A DNA stretch of 64,000 bases from Amorphoplanes digitatis (GTDB lineage Bacteria; Actinomycetota; Actinomycetes; Mycobacteriales; Micromonosporaceae), in assembly GCF_014205335.1 (NCBI RefSeq), contig NZ_JACHNH010000001.1, positions 9,064,558-9,128,557 of the forward strand, written 5' to 3'. Position numbers and translations under genes: made by a program. Of this stretch, positions 34,604 through 43,300 are shown piece after piece. The number at the start of each line of letters is the position of its first letter. Position 1 is the stretch's first letter. The notes under the pieces were generated by a model. The model was not told where the DNA came from. It searched no databases and worked only from the letters and a program-made list of their open reading frames with translations.

Positions 34604-35649
34604 TGAGCGAGCGAGGCGACGCCCTGCTGAGGGTGAAAGGGCTGGAGAAGCACTTTCCGATCACCAAGGGCCTGCTACAGCGCAAGGTCGGCGCCGTGCG
34701 CGCGGTCGACGGCATCGACTTCGAGGTGTACCGGGGTGAGACGCTCGGCCTGGTCGGCGAGTCCGGTTGCGGCAAGTCGACGACCGGCCGGCTGCTGACC
34801 CGGCTGCTCGAGCCGACCGCCGGCTCGATCGAGCTGGACGGCCGCAACATCGCGCACCTGCGGCAGGGGCAGCTTCGCCCGCTGCGCCGCGACATGCAGA
34901 TGATCTTCCAGGACCCGTTCTCGTCGCTGAACCCGCGGCACACCGTCGGCACGATCGTCGGCGCGCCGCTGCGGATCCAGGGCGTCAAGACCGAGCACGG
35001 CGTGAAGCGCGCGGTGCAGGATCTGCTGAAGCTGGTCGGCCTGAGCCCCGAGCACTACAACCGGTACCCGCACGAGTTCTCGGGTGGTCAGCGCCAGCGC
35101 ATCGGCATCGCCCGCACCCTGGCGCTGCGGCCCAAGCTGATCATCGCCGACGAGCCCGTCTCGGCGCTGGACGTGTCGATCCAGGCGCAGGTGGTCAACC
35201 TGCTCGACGACCTACAGGACGAGTTCGGCCTGACCTACGTGTTCATCGCGCACGACCTGTCCGTGGTGCGGCACATCTCCGACCGGGTCGCGGTCATGTA
35301 CCTCGGCAAGGTGGTGGAGATCGCCGACCGGGAGTCGCTGTACAAGAACCCGCGGCACCCGTACACGGTGGCCCTGCTCTCCGCGGTGCCGGTGCCCGAC
35401 CCGCGCCGGCGCGACAGCGCCCAGCGGGAGCGGGTGCTGCTCACCGGTGACGTGCCGAGCCCGATCAACCCGCCGTCCGGCTGCCGGTTCCGCACGCGCT
35501 GCTGGAAGGCGCAGGACATCTGCGCGACCCAGGAGCCGCCGCTGGTGGCCCGCCTCGACGACCCGGCTTCGCACCAGACCGCCTGCCACTTCCCGATCGC
35601 CGAGGACGAGAGCGTGGCGGGACGCGCTCCCGCCAAGACCTCGGCCTGA
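34603..35649 (+). CDS. peptide ABC transporter ATPase (DppF/OppF)
   Basis: A 348-residue partner ATPase: GESGCGKST, FQDPFSSLNPR, FSGGQRQR, IIADEPVSALDVS, IAHDLSVVRH, and the C-terminal extension SPINPPSGCRFRTRCWKAQDIC. It overlaps the preceding gene by one base and ends the operon 10 bp before a convergent gene. The two ATPases form the heterodimer that powers the importer. Confidence 0.95.
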   Translation: MSERGDALLRVKGLEKHFPITKGLLQRKVGAVRAVDGIDFEVYRGETLGLVGESGCGKSTTGRLLTRLLEPTAGSIELDGRNIAHLRQGQLRPLRRDMQMIFQDPFSSLNPRHTVGTIVGAPLRIQGVKTEHGVKRAVQDLLKLVGLSPEHYNRYPHEFSGGQRQRIGIARTLALRPKLIIADEPVSALDVSIQAQVVNLLDDLQDEFGLTYVFIAHDLSVVRHISDRVAVMYLGKVVEIADRESLYKNPRHPYTVALLSAVPVPDPRRRDSAQRERVLLTGDVPSPINPPSGCRFRTRCWKAQDICATQEPPLVARLDDPASHQTACHFPIAEDESVAGRAPAKTSA

Positions 35650-35659
35650 GCCGGGGGCG

Positions 35660-35911
35660 TCAGCCCTCGGGGCGGTTCAGGATGCCGACCGCCACGGCGT
35701 GCACCGCGTCGAGGTCGGCCGGGTCCTTGAGGGTGGCCTTCGCGCCAGTCACGGCGTACCACTCGTCGGCGTCGCGGTACTGGACGCTGACGGTGGCCTG
35801 ATCGCCGGCGAGTTCGGTCCGCAGGGTCAGGTCGCCGGTGACGACGCCGACCTCGTCGGTCATCACCCCGCCCTGACCGGCGGTGATGTCGGTCGATCTG
35901 CTGTCCGTCAT
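35660..35911 (-). CDS. small hypothetical protein coupled to the HNH gene
   Basis: From ATG 35911 the product has 83 residues (EVGVVTGDLTLRTELAGDQATVSVQYRDADEWYAVTGAK, then a C-terminal helix AVHAVAVGIL). The ATG overlaps the stop of the HNH nuclease gene (ATGA), and GGAG lies eight bases upstream inside it, so the two are coupled. The fold looks like a short beta sheet plus helix. No family recognised. An immunity role would fit the position but has no other support. Confidence 0.7.
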   Translation of the reverse strand: MTDSRSTDITAGQGGVMTDEVGVVTGDLTLRTELAGDQATVSVQYRDADEWYAVTGAKATLKDPADLDAVHAVAVGILNRPEG

Positions 35912-36573
35912 GCGCATCTCTCCAACATGTCGGTGAGCGCGGACTTCTCGGCGGTGGTCACGGTGAGCTTCCACTTGGCCTTCACCGTGATCCAGTCCTG
36001 TGCGTACTCGCACCAGGCGTCGGTCCGCTCGGGCTTCCAGGTCGACGGGTCCTGGTCACCCTTTGCCCGGTTCGACGACGCCGAAACCGCCAGCAGCTGC
36101 GGATCGTCGAGATCGTTTGCGAAGTCCTCGCGCTCCTGCGTGTCCCAGGAGGCGGCACCCGAGCGCCACGCGTTGGCCAGCGGGACCATGTGGTCGATGT
36201 CGACCTTGCTCGGGTCGGCGATCTTGTCGCCGTCGTAGACGCTGACCCAGGTGCCGGCGACGACGTTGCACCCGGAGAGCTTGACCTTGGTGCCGTCGCG
36301 CTTGAGCACGGTGTCGCGGACGTCGCAGTTGCTGCCGGCACTGCGCCAGTGCGGGAACTTGTCCCGGCTGTAGCCGCGCATAGAGCCGGCCTTGGCGATG
36401 GTCAGCTTGTCGAGCAGCGCCTCGGAGTCGCCGGCGTCGCCGGCGTCACCGGTGGAGGCGCCGGGCGCGGAACCACCCTGGTTGACGGAGACCTCGCAGG
36501 CGGTGGCGGTGGTCAGGATGAGCAGCGCGGCGGCGGCGCGAATGATCCACTGAGGAGCGGGGTGAGGGGGCAC
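35908..36573 (-). CDS. secreted HNH (DUF1524-like) nuclease lipoprotein
   Basis: A 221-residue protein with lipoprotein signal (IIRAAAALLILTTATAC, lipobox TTAC-like), a Gly/Asp-rich linker, then the actinobacterial secreted HNH domain. Landmarks: YSRDKFPHW, CDVRDTVLKRD, VDIDHMVPLANAWRSGA (catalytic His in DHM/IDH), R..FANDLDDPQLLAVSASSNRAKGDQDPSTWKP (Asn and Lys of the beta-beta-alpha metal site). Three Cys pairs are possible. Likely extracellular DNA degradation. It overlaps the downstream small gene by four bases. Confidence 0.88.
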   Translation of the reverse strand: MPPHPAPQWIIRAAAALLILTTATACEVSVNQGGSAPGASTGDAGDAGDSEALLDKLTIAKAGSMRGYSRDKFPHWRSAGSNCDVRDTVLKRDGTKVKLSGCNVVAGTWVSVYDGDKIADPSKVDIDHMVPLANAWRSGAASWDTQEREDFANDLDDPQLLAVSASSNRAKGDQDPSTWKPERTDAWCEYAQDWITVKAKWKLTVTTAEKSALTDMLERCA

Positions 36574-36677
36574 CCCTCAAGCGTATGTGCGGCGCGCCCG
36601 CTTCGCGCGGCTCGTCATCCGTGCCGGATACGTTCCGCGCGCCGCCCGAGTGAACCCGGACGGCGCGCGGACCTCGT

Positions 36678-38417
36678 TCAGCGTGCGCGGTTGACCGCGC
36701 TCGTCACGGCCTTGATCGAGGCGGTGACGATGTTCGCGTCGAGCCCGACGCCCCAGACGGTACGGCCGTTGACCTCGCACTCGACGTACGCGGCGGCCTG
36801 CGCGTCACCGCCGGAGGAGAGCGCGTGCTCGGCGTAGTCGAGCACCCGGACCTGGATCGCCAGCGGCTGGAGCGCCTGCACGTACGCGTCGATCGGGCCG
36901 TTGCCGACGCCGACGATGGGCCGCCGGGTGCCGCGGTGCCGGACCTCCGCGTCGATCTCGACCTTGCCGTCGACGGTGGCCGTCGAGTAGCTCTCGAAGT
37001 CGAGGATGCCGAACTGCTGGTGCGAGACCAGGTACTCGCCGGCGAAGATGTCCCACATCGCCTCCGGGCCGACCTCGCCGCCCTCGGCCTCGGTGAAGTG
37101 CTGCACCACGCCGGAGAACTCGATCTGCAGCCGCCGCGGCAGGTCGAACTTGTGCTCCTCCTTCATGATGTACGCCACGCCGCCCTTGCCGGACTGCGAG
37201 TTGACCCGGATGACGGCCTCGTAGCTGCGGCCCACGTCCTTGGGGTCGATCGGCAGGTACGGCACGCCCCAGGTGAAGTCGTCCACCTCGACGCCGGCCT
37301 CGCCCGCGTCGGCGTGCAGTGCGGCGAAGCCCTTCTTGATCGCGTCCTGGTGCGAGCCCGAGAACGCGGTGTAGACCAGGTCGCCGACGTACGGGTGCCG
37401 CTCGTGCACGGGCAGCTGGTTGCAGTACTCGACCGCGCGCTTGATCTCGTCGATGTCCGAGAAGTCGATCATCGGGTCGATGCCCTGCGAGAAGAGGTTC
37501 AGCCCCAGCGTGACCAGGTCGACGTTGCCGGTGCGCTCGCCGTTGCCGAACAGGCAGCCCTCGACGCGGTCGGCGCCGGCCAGCACGCCGAGCTCGGCGG
37601 CGGCGACGGCGGTACCCCGGTCGTTGTGCGGGTGCAGGCTCAGGATGATGCTCTCGCGGCGCGGCAGGTGGCGGTGCATCCACTCGATGGAGTCCGCGTA
37701 CACGTTGGGGGTGGCCATCTCGACCGTGGCCGGCAGGTTGATGATCAGCGGGCGGTCCGGGGTCGGGTCGATCACGTCGATCACCGCCGAGCAGATCTCC
37801 AGCGCGTACTCCAGCTCGGTGCCCGTGTAGGACTCGGGGGAGTACTCGTAGAAGATCTCGGTGTCCGGGGTGTGGATCTCCGCGTACTTCTGGCAGAGGC
37901 GCGCCCCGCTCGTGGCGATGTCGGTGATGCCGTCCTTCTCCAGGCCGAACACCACCCGGCGCTGGAGCGTCGAGGTCGAGTTGTAGAAGTGCACGATGGC
38001 GCGCTTGGCGCCGCGGATCGACTCGAAGGTGCGGTCGATCAGGTGCTCGCGGCACTGCACCAGGACCTGGATGGTGACGTCGTCCGGGATCAGGTCCTGC
38101 TCGATGAGCTGGCGGACGAAGTCGAAGTCGGTCTGGCTGGCGGCCGGGAAGCCGACCTCGATCTCCTTGTAGCCCATCGCGACCAGCAGGTTGAACATGC
38201 GGCGCTTGCGCTCGGGGGACATCGGGTCGATCAGGGCCTGATTGCCGTCGCGCAGGTCGACGGCGCACCACCGCGGCGCGGTCTCGATGCGGCGGGCCGG
38301 CCACTGCCGGTCGGGCAGGTCGACGGCGAACTGCTGCTGGTACGGCTGGTAGCGCTCGAACGGCATCCGGCTGGGCCGCTGGCGCGCAATGGGATCGTCA
38401 GATACGTCGGAAGACAT
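36678..38417 (-). CDS. leuA: 2-isopropylmalate synthase
   Basis: A 579-residue enzyme committing 2-ketoisovalerate and acetyl-CoA to leucine synthesis. CAVDLRDGNQAL is the metal-binding HMGL-like N-terminus. ESIILSLHPHNDRGTAVAAAELG carries the HxH metal ligands, and DRVEGCLFGNGERTGNVDL the second signature. The C-terminal ~130 residues form the regulatory leucine-binding domain (LDFESYSTATVDGKVEID, GVGNGPIDAYVQAL, GGDAQAAAYVECEV), so feedback inhibition is expected. Long actinobacterial form (as in Corynebacterium/Mycobacterium). A leader peptide gene lies upstream. Confidence 0.96.
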   Translation of the reverse strand: MSSDVSDDPIARQRPSRMPFERYQPYQQQFAVDLPDRQWPARRIETAPRWCAVDLRDGNQALIDPMSPERKRRMFNLLVAMGYKEIEVGFPAASQTDFDFVRQLIEQDLIPDDVTIQVLVQCREHLIDRTFESIRGAKRAIVHFYNSTSTLQRRVVFGLEKDGITDIATSGARLCQKYAEIHTPDTEIFYEYSPESYTGTELEYALEICSAVIDVIDPTPDRPLIINLPATVEMATPNVYADSIEWMHRHLPRRESIILSLHPHNDRGTAVAAAELGVLAGADRVEGCLFGNGERTGNVDLVTLGLNLFSQGIDPMIDFSDIDEIKRAVEYCNQLPVHERHPYVGDLVYTAFSGSHQDAIKKGFAALHADAGEAGVEVDDFTWGVPYLPIDPKDVGRSYEAVIRVNSQSGKGGVAYIMKEEHKFDLPRRLQIEFSGVVQHFTEAEGGEVGPEAMWDIFAGEYLVSHQQFGILDFESYSTATVDGKVEIDAEVRHRGTRRPIVGVGNGPIDAYVQALQPLAIQVRVLDYAEHALSSGGDAQAAAYVECEVNGRTVWGVGLDANIVTASIKAVTSAVNRAR

Positions 38418-38464
38418 GTGAAGGCTCCTGTGAAGTGGTCAGTTCGAGGACCGACCGGCGCGCG

Positions 38465-38536
38465 TCAACTCCGCGACGAGGTGCCGGCCTCTGATGGGGC
38501 CTCGTCGCGGCAGCGAAGAAGAAGCGCGTGCCACAT
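38465..38536 (-). CDS. leuA leader peptide with three consecutive Leu codons
   Basis: A 23-residue reading frame 47 bp upstream of leuA on the same strand, starting ATG 38536: Met-Trp-His-Ala-Leu-Leu-Leu-Arg-Cys-Arg. The three Leu are all CTT, a very rare codon in this GC-rich genome, so translation should stall when leucyl-tRNA is short. Its second half lies in a strong hairpin (38471-38510). This matches the known class of leucine attenuation leaders before actinobacterial leuA. Too short for ordinary gene finders. Confidence 0.7.
   Translation of the reverse strand: MWHALLLRCRDEAPSEAGTSSRS
38471..38510 (-). promoter_or_regulatory. attenuator-type hairpin in leuA leader
   Basis: Perfect 11-bp stem (38471-38481 with 38500-38510) covering the second half of the leader peptide. 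A ribosome stalled on the CTT codons (38516-38524) would change whether it forms. A second, weaker inverted repeat (GGTCGGT/ACTGACC, minus strand about 38433-38452) lies between it and the leuA ribosome binding site and may be the alternative structure. Confidence 0.6.
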
Positions 38537-38620
38537 GTCGAACGTCACCCTACGTGATCAACCCGGATCCTACTAACCCTACGCCCGGATCGTGGGAAGT
38601 GCCGGGTCAGCGGGCCGGGA

Positions 38621-39427
38621 TCACGCGGACGGGGCCGGTGCGGACGGCGTCGACGGGTCGAGGGTCACCGGCGGGGGCGGCGGTGCCGCCATGCCCATCG
38701 CCTCGCCGGCGGTCACCGGGCCGGGCAGGTCGATCGTCTGCGGCGGCGCGGCCGGCGGGCTCGAGATCGTCAGCCGGCCGAAATTGACCCGGGCCGCGGT
38801 GAGCAGGCCGTCGGCGGCGTAGCAGTAGATGCCGACGTCGACGGGCGCGGAGAGCGAGGTGGAGATCGTGTCCACCGAGTAGCAGTTGCCGGACGAGCCC
38901 TTGAGCGGCGAGGCGGCGGTCACGGACAGGGCGGACTGGCGGTCGGTGAAGACCGGCAGCCACTGCCGGAAGACCCGTTCGATCTTCGGGTCGTACTTCT
39001 TCGGTACGCGCTTGCCCTTGTCGGCGACCCGTACGCAGGACGGGGCGATCGGGTTGGCCGCCGAGGCGAGCGCGCACTGGAAGACGCCGGCCGCGGTCTG
39101 CACGATCGAGACGTCCGCCGTCCCGCCGAGCGCGCCGGACGGGATGTCCACCCGCCAGGTGCCGTCGACGGCCACCGTCGCCAGCACCGTGCGGGGTGCC
39201 TGGCCCTGTACCTCGAGGGTGTACAGCGCCGCGAAGCGGTGATCCTCGGCGGCAGCGGCCCGGGCGGCGAGCTCGATCCGGGCGTCCTCGGCCGGGGGCG
39301 GCGCGGACGACGGCGGCGCGGCGGGGGGCTCCGGTTCGGGCGCCGAACCCCCGCAGGCGGCCGCGCCGGCGGTCAGCAGGGCGGCGGCCAGCGCGGGGAG
39401 GACACGCGTGGCGTTGCGGGAGCGCAT
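38621..39427 (-). CDS. hypothetical lipoprotein
   Basis: From ATG 39427 the product has 268 residues: lipoprotein signal VLPALAAALLTAGAAACGGS (lipobox AAAC), a Pro/Ala-rich linker, then a domain of ~180 residues with HRFAALYTLEVQGQAPRTVLATVAVDGTWRVDIPSG, two Cys pairs and a Pro-rich C-terminus. The central pattern recalls lipoproteins of the LolA/LppX-like half-barrel fold (short strands with alternating hydrophobics), but this is only an impression. The open frame extends far upstream without protein-like sequence. Function unknown. Confidence 0.75.
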   Translation of the reverse strand: MRSRNATRVLPALAAALLTAGAAACGGSAPEPEPPAAPPSSAPPPAEDARIELAARAAAAEDHRFAALYTLEVQGQAPRTVLATVAVDGTWRVDIPSGALGGTADVSIVQTAAGVFQCALASAANPIAPSCVRVADKGKRVPKKYDPKIERVFRQWLPVFTDRQSALSVTAASPLKGSSGNCYSVDTISTSLSAPVDVGIYCYAADGLLTAARVNFGRLTISSPPAAPPQTIDLPGPVTAGEAMGMAAPPPPPVTLDPSTPSAPAPSA

Positions 39428-39653
39428 CGAGACATTCTCGCCTCTCGACACCCGGACCGGTCGTTGCGGGCAGTCGAACCCTTTCCCGGCGTGTCGCGGT
39501 GCTCGGCGGCCGGAATCTGGGATCGCATGTCGGCATGCGGGACGGCCGCCGCTAGTCTGGGGTCTCGATTGACCTGACCGGCGCCGCCTGGCCTGAACTG
39601 GATCTACAGGCCAGGCGGCGTCGGCACGTGTGGGTGGAAGGGAGCCGGCTGCC

Positions 39654-40919
39654 GTGGCCCTGATGGTGCAGAAGTACGGCGGTTCGTCCGTCGGCGATGC
39701 CGAGCGCATCAAGCGGGTGGCGGAGCGGATCGTCGCCGCGCGCAAGGCGGGGCACGACGTGGTCGTCGTGGTGTCGGCCATGGGCGACACGACCGACAAC
39801 CTGCTGGACCTGGCCAACCAGGTGAGCCCGCTGCCGCCCGGCCGCGAGCTGGACATGCTGCTGACCGCCGGCGAGCGCATCTCGATGGCGCTGCTGGCGA
39901 TGGCGATCCACAACCTCGGCTACGAAGCCCGGTCCTACACGGGTTCGCAGGCCGGCGTGCTGACCACGTCCGTGCACGGGCGGGCGCGGATCATCGACGT
40001 GACGCCCGGGCGGCTGCGTACCGCGCTGGACGAGGGCGCGATCGCGATCGTCGCCGGCTTCCAGGGCGTCTCCCAGGACACCAAGGACATCACCACGCTG
40101 GGCCGCGGCGGCTCCGACACCACCGCGGTCGCGCTGGCCGCCGCGCTGCACGCCGACGTGTGTGAGATCTACACCGACGTCGACGGCGTCTTCACCGCCG
40201 ATCCGCGCATCGTCTCGAACGCCCGGCACATCAGCCAGATCACCTACGAGGAGATGCTGGAGCTGGCCGCGGGCGGGGCGAAGGTGCTGATGTTGCGATG
40301 CGTGGAGTACGCGCGCCGGTTCAAGGTGCCGATCCACGTACGCTCTTCGTACTCGAACAAGCAGGGCACGCTGGTCACCGGATCGATGGAGGACGCGGGA
40401 GTGGAACAAGCGCTGATCACCGGGGTCGCCCACGACCGCAGCGAGGCGAAGATCACGATCGTCGGCGTGCCCGACGAGCCCGGCGCGGCCGGACGGATCT
40501 TCGAGACGGTCGCCCAGGCCGAGATCAACATCGACATGATCGTCCAGAACGTGTCGACCGAGGGCACCGGGCGCACCGACATCTCGTTCACGCTGCCGAA
40601 GGCCGACGGCCCCACCGCGATGGCCGCGCTCGACAAGATCAAGGAGCAGACCCGCTTCAAGGGGCTGCTCTTCGACGACCACGTCGGCAAGGTGTCGCTG
40701 ATCGGCGCCGGCATGCGCTCGCACCCGGGCGTCGCGGCGTCGTTCTTCGCCTGCATCGGCGAGGCCGGCGTCAACATTGAGATGATCTCGACCTCGGAGA
40801 TCCGGGTGTCCGTCGTCTGCCGCGACAGCGACCTCGACACCGCGGTCCGCGCCGTGCACGACACCTTCGAGCTGGGCGGGTCGGAGACGGCCGTCGTCTA
40901 CGCCGGTACCGGCCGGTAA
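39654..40919 (+). CDS. lysC: aspartate kinase
   Basis: A 421-residue enzyme phosphorylating aspartate at the entry to Lys/Met/Thr and diaminopimelate synthesis. Start GTG 39654 follows GGAAGGGAG. The kinase part has VQKYGGSSVGDAERI, SAMGDTTDNLL, TLGRGGSDTTAVALAAAL and CEIYTDVDGVFTADPR. Two ACT domains follow (ITIVGVPDEPGAAGRIF, VSLIGAGMRSHPGVAASFF) for feedback by Lys/Thr. In actinobacteria an internal start gives a separate regulatory beta subunit; the ATG at about 40387 (start of MEDAGVEQ) is the matching position. Eight bases separate it from asd. Confidence 0.96.
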   Translation: MALMVQKYGGSSVGDAERIKRVAERIVAARKAGHDVVVVVSAMGDTTDNLLDLANQVSPLPPGRELDMLLTAGERISMALLAMAIHNLGYEARSYTGSQAGVLTTSVHGRARIIDVTPGRLRTALDEGAIAIVAGFQGVSQDTKDITTLGRGGSDTTAVALAAALHADVCEIYTDVDGVFTADPRIVSNARHISQITYEEMLELAAGGAKVLMLRCVEYARRFKVPIHVRSSYSNKQGTLVTGSMEDAGVEQALITGVAHDRSEAKITIVGVPDEPGAAGRIFETVAQAEINIDMIVQNVSTEGTGRTDISFTLPKADGPTAMAALDKIKEQTRFKGLLFDDHVGKVSLIGAGMRSHPGVAASFFACIGEAGVNIEMISTSEIRVSVVCRDSDLDTAVRAVHDTFELGGSETAVVYAGTGR

Positions 40920-40926
40920 GCGGCGG

Positions 40927-41997
40927 ATGGCGCAGTCGCAGCCCACGCTCGCCGTCGTCGGGGCCACCGGCTCCGTCGGCACGGTCATGCGTGAGCTGCT
41001 CAGCTCCCGCCGCAACGTCTGGGGCGAGATCCGGCTGATCGCGTCCGCGCGATCGGCCGGCAAGGAGCTGCCCTGCCGCGGCGAGCAGCTGGTCGTCCGG
41101 GAGCTGACCGCGGACGCCTTCGACGGCGTCGACGTGGCCATGTTCGACGTGCCCGACGACGTGTCGCGGGCCTGGGCGCCGGTCGCCGTCGAGCGCGGGG
41201 TCACGGTCGTGGACAACTCGTCGGCCTTCCGGATGGATCCCGACGTGCCGCTCGTCGTGCCCGAGGTCAACCAGGACGAGCTGGGGCGCCGCCCGCGCGG
41301 CATCGTCTCCAACGCCAACTGCACGACGATGGCCATGATCATGGCCATCGCCCCGCTCCACCGCGAGTACGGCCTGCGCGAGCTGGTACTGGCGTCCTAC
41401 CAGGCGGTGTCGGGCGCCGGGCAGATCGGCGTGGACACCCTGCACGACCAGCTCACCAAGGTGGCCGGCGACCGGCTGCTCGGCTCGCGCCCGGGCAACG
41501 TGCGGCAGGCGATCGGCGACGATCTCGGCCCCTTCACCGCGCCGCTGGCGCTCAACGTGGTCCCGTGGTCCGGTGACCTCGCCGCGGACGGGTGGTCGTC
41601 GGAGGAGCTGAAGCTCCGCAACGAGTCTCGGAAGATCCTCCGGCTGCCCGACCTCAAGGTCTCGGCGACCTGCGTACGGGTGCCCGTGGTGACCGGCCAC
41701 TCGATCGCGGTGCACGCCGTCTTCGGCTCGGAGCTGGACGCGGAGGGCGCCCGCCAGGTGCTGCGCAACGCCCCCGGCGTGATCCTCGTCGACGACCCGG
41801 AGGCGGGCGAGTACCCGATGCCGATCGACGCGGTCGGCACGGACCCCTCCTGGGTGGGCCGGATCCGCCGGGCGATGGACGACCCGCGCGCGCTGGATCT
41901 CTTCATCACGGGCGACAACATGCGCAAGGGCGCGGCGCTGAACACGGTGCAGATCGCCGAGCTGCTCGCCGCGGAGTTCGCCAAGTCGTCCTCCTGA
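40927..41997 (+). CDS. asd: aspartate-semialdehyde dehydrogenase
   Basis: A 356-residue NADPH-dependent enzyme reducing aspartyl phosphate from LysC. Motifs: LAVVGATGSVGTVMRELL (dinucleotide fold), NSSAFRMDPDVPLVVPEVN, SNANCTTMAMIMAI with the catalytic Cys, and RVPVVTGHSIAVHAVF with the catalytic His. Operon with lysC, the usual actinobacterial arrangement. Confidence 0.96.
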   Translation: MAQSQPTLAVVGATGSVGTVMRELLSSRRNVWGEIRLIASARSAGKELPCRGEQLVVRELTADAFDGVDVAMFDVPDDVSRAWAPVAVERGVTVVDNSSAFRMDPDVPLVVPEVNQDELGRRPRGIVSNANCTTMAMIMAIAPLHREYGLRELVLASYQAVSGAGQIGVDTLHDQLTKVAGDRLLGSRPGNVRQAIGDDLGPFTAPLALNVVPWSGDLAADGWSSEELKLRNESRKILRLPDLKVSATCVRVPVVTGHSIAVHAVFGSELDAEGARQVLRNAPGVILVDDPEAGEYPMPIDAVGTDPSWVGRIRRAMDDPRALDLFITGDNMRKGAALNTVQIAELLAAEFAKSSS

Positions 41998-42058
41998 TCC
42001 CCTCTCGGGTCGATCGGCGGGACCGCGCCAGAATATTTTCTGAAGTTTCTTAACAGAT

Positions 42059-42093
42059 ATTGACTCGCGGCCCGGGTATCTAGTTGAGTCAAT
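42059..42093 (+). promoter_or_regulatory. inverted repeat upstream of chitinase gene
   Basis: ATTGACTC (42059-42066) and GAGTCAAT (42086-42093) are perfect 8-base arms 19 bases apart, about 55 bp before the chitinase start, in an AT-rich patch. It is a candidate operator for a repressor or activator of chitin use; TTGACT could also be a -35 element with TATCTAGT downstream. It differs from the direct repeats described for Streptomyces chi promoters. Confidence 0.5.
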
Positions 42094-42148
42094 GCGATTC
42101 CCCGTACCTCTCGCACCGGTGCGTCCCCCCACGTACGGAAGGTGAGCC

Positions 42149-43246
42149 ATGTCCAAAAAACGGCTCCTGTCGATCGCGGCTACCCTCGGCGTCGCCGTGG
42201 TCGGTGCCGCCGCGGCCCTGCTGCCCATGACGGCGTCGAACGCGGCCGAGGCCTGCGTCGGCGCGTACAACAACTCCGCGGTCTACACCGGCGGCATGCG
42301 CGCCTCTTACAACAGCCACAACTGGACCGCCAAGTGGTGGACCCAGGGCGAGACGCCGAGCACCGGTGGCTCCGGCGTCTGGGCCGACAACGGCTCCTGC
42401 GGCGGCGGCACCACGCCGCCGCCCACCGGCGGCAACTGCAACTACCCGAACTGGGTCGCGGGTCAGTACTACGCGGCCGGCGCCATCGTGCGGTACACCA
42501 ACGGGCAGTACTACCAGGCGTCGCACGAGAACCCGGGCTACGACCCGGTCATCAGCACCTGGTACTGGTCGCCGTACACCTGCACCGGCGGCGGCACCAC
42601 TCCGCCGCCCGGCGGCGGCGGATCGGGCGGCTTCCCGGTCAGCGAGGCCCAGTTCAACCAGATGTTCCCGAGCCGGATCGGGTTCTACTCGTACGCCGGC
42701 CTGATCGACGCGATCAAGAAGTACCCGGCGTTCACCACCACCGGCAGTGACACGGTCAAGAAGCAGGAGGCCGCGGCGTTCCTGGCGAACGTCAACCACG
42801 AGTCCGGCGGCCTGGTCTACGTCGAGGAGATCAACCAGGCGAACTGGCCGCTCTACTGCGACCGCTCACAGCCATACGGCTGCCCGGCCGGCCAGTCCGC
42901 GTACCACGGTCGCGGACCGATCCAGCTGAGCTGGAACTTCAACTACAAGGCGGCCGGCGACGCGCTCGGCATCGACCTGCTGAACAACCCGGACCGGGTC
43001 AAGAACGAGTCGTCGGTGGCGTACCAGACCGCCGTCTGGTACTGGATGACCCAGCGCGGCCCGGGCACGATGACCCCGCACGACGCCATGGTCAACGGCC
43101 GCGGCTTCGGCGAGACGATCCGCAGCATCAACGGCTCGCTCGAGTGCAACGGCGGCAACCCCGCGCAGGTGCAGAGCCGCGTTGACGCGTACAACCGGTT
43201 CGCGGGCATTCTGGGAGTGAGCCCCGGCGGCAACCTCTACTGCTGA
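42149..43246 (+). CDS. secreted GH19 chitinase with two chitin-binding modules
   Basis: A 365-residue protein with signal peptide (LSIAATLGVAVVGAAAALLPMTASNA), two carbohydrate-binding modules of the CBM5/12 type separated by Gly/Thr/Pro linkers, and a C-terminal GH19 domain. The modules are VYTGGMRASYNSHNWTAKWWTQGE and NWVAGQYYAAGAIVRY...YYQASHENPG...WYWSPYTC. The catalytic acid is in NVNHESGGLVY, and the second family signature is YHGRGPIQLSWNFNYKAAG. It cleaves beta-1,4-GlcNAc bonds with inversion. RBS GGAAGG precedes ATG 42149. An inverted repeat lies upstream. Confidence 0.96.
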   Translation: MSKKRLLSIAATLGVAVVGAAAALLPMTASNAAEACVGAYNNSAVYTGGMRASYNSHNWTAKWWTQGETPSTGGSGVWADNGSCGGGTTPPPTGGNCNYPNWVAGQYYAAGAIVRYTNGQYYQASHENPGYDPVISTWYWSPYTCTGGGTTPPPGGGGSGGFPVSEAQFNQMFPSRIGFYSYAGLIDAIKKYPAFTTTGSDTVKKQEAAAFLANVNHESGGLVYVEEINQANWPLYCDRSQPYGCPAGQSAYHGRGPIQLSWNFNYKAAGDALGIDLLNNPDRVKNESSVAYQTAVWYWMTQRGPGTMTPHDAMVNGRGFGETIRSINGSLECNGGNPAQVQSRVDAYNRFAGILGVSPGGNLYC

Positions 43247-43261
43247 GCACATCCCGGAAAG

Positions 43262-43294
43262 CGGAGGGTGCGGCCGGTTCGGCCGTACCCTCCG
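43262..43294. terminator. bidirectional hairpin
   Basis: CGGAGGGT (43262-43269) pairs with ACCCTCCG (43287-43294), with an inner CGGCCG/CGGCCG stem, between the chitinase gene and the convergent small membrane-protein gene. Confidence 0.75.
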
Positions 43295-43300
43295 TGCTGT

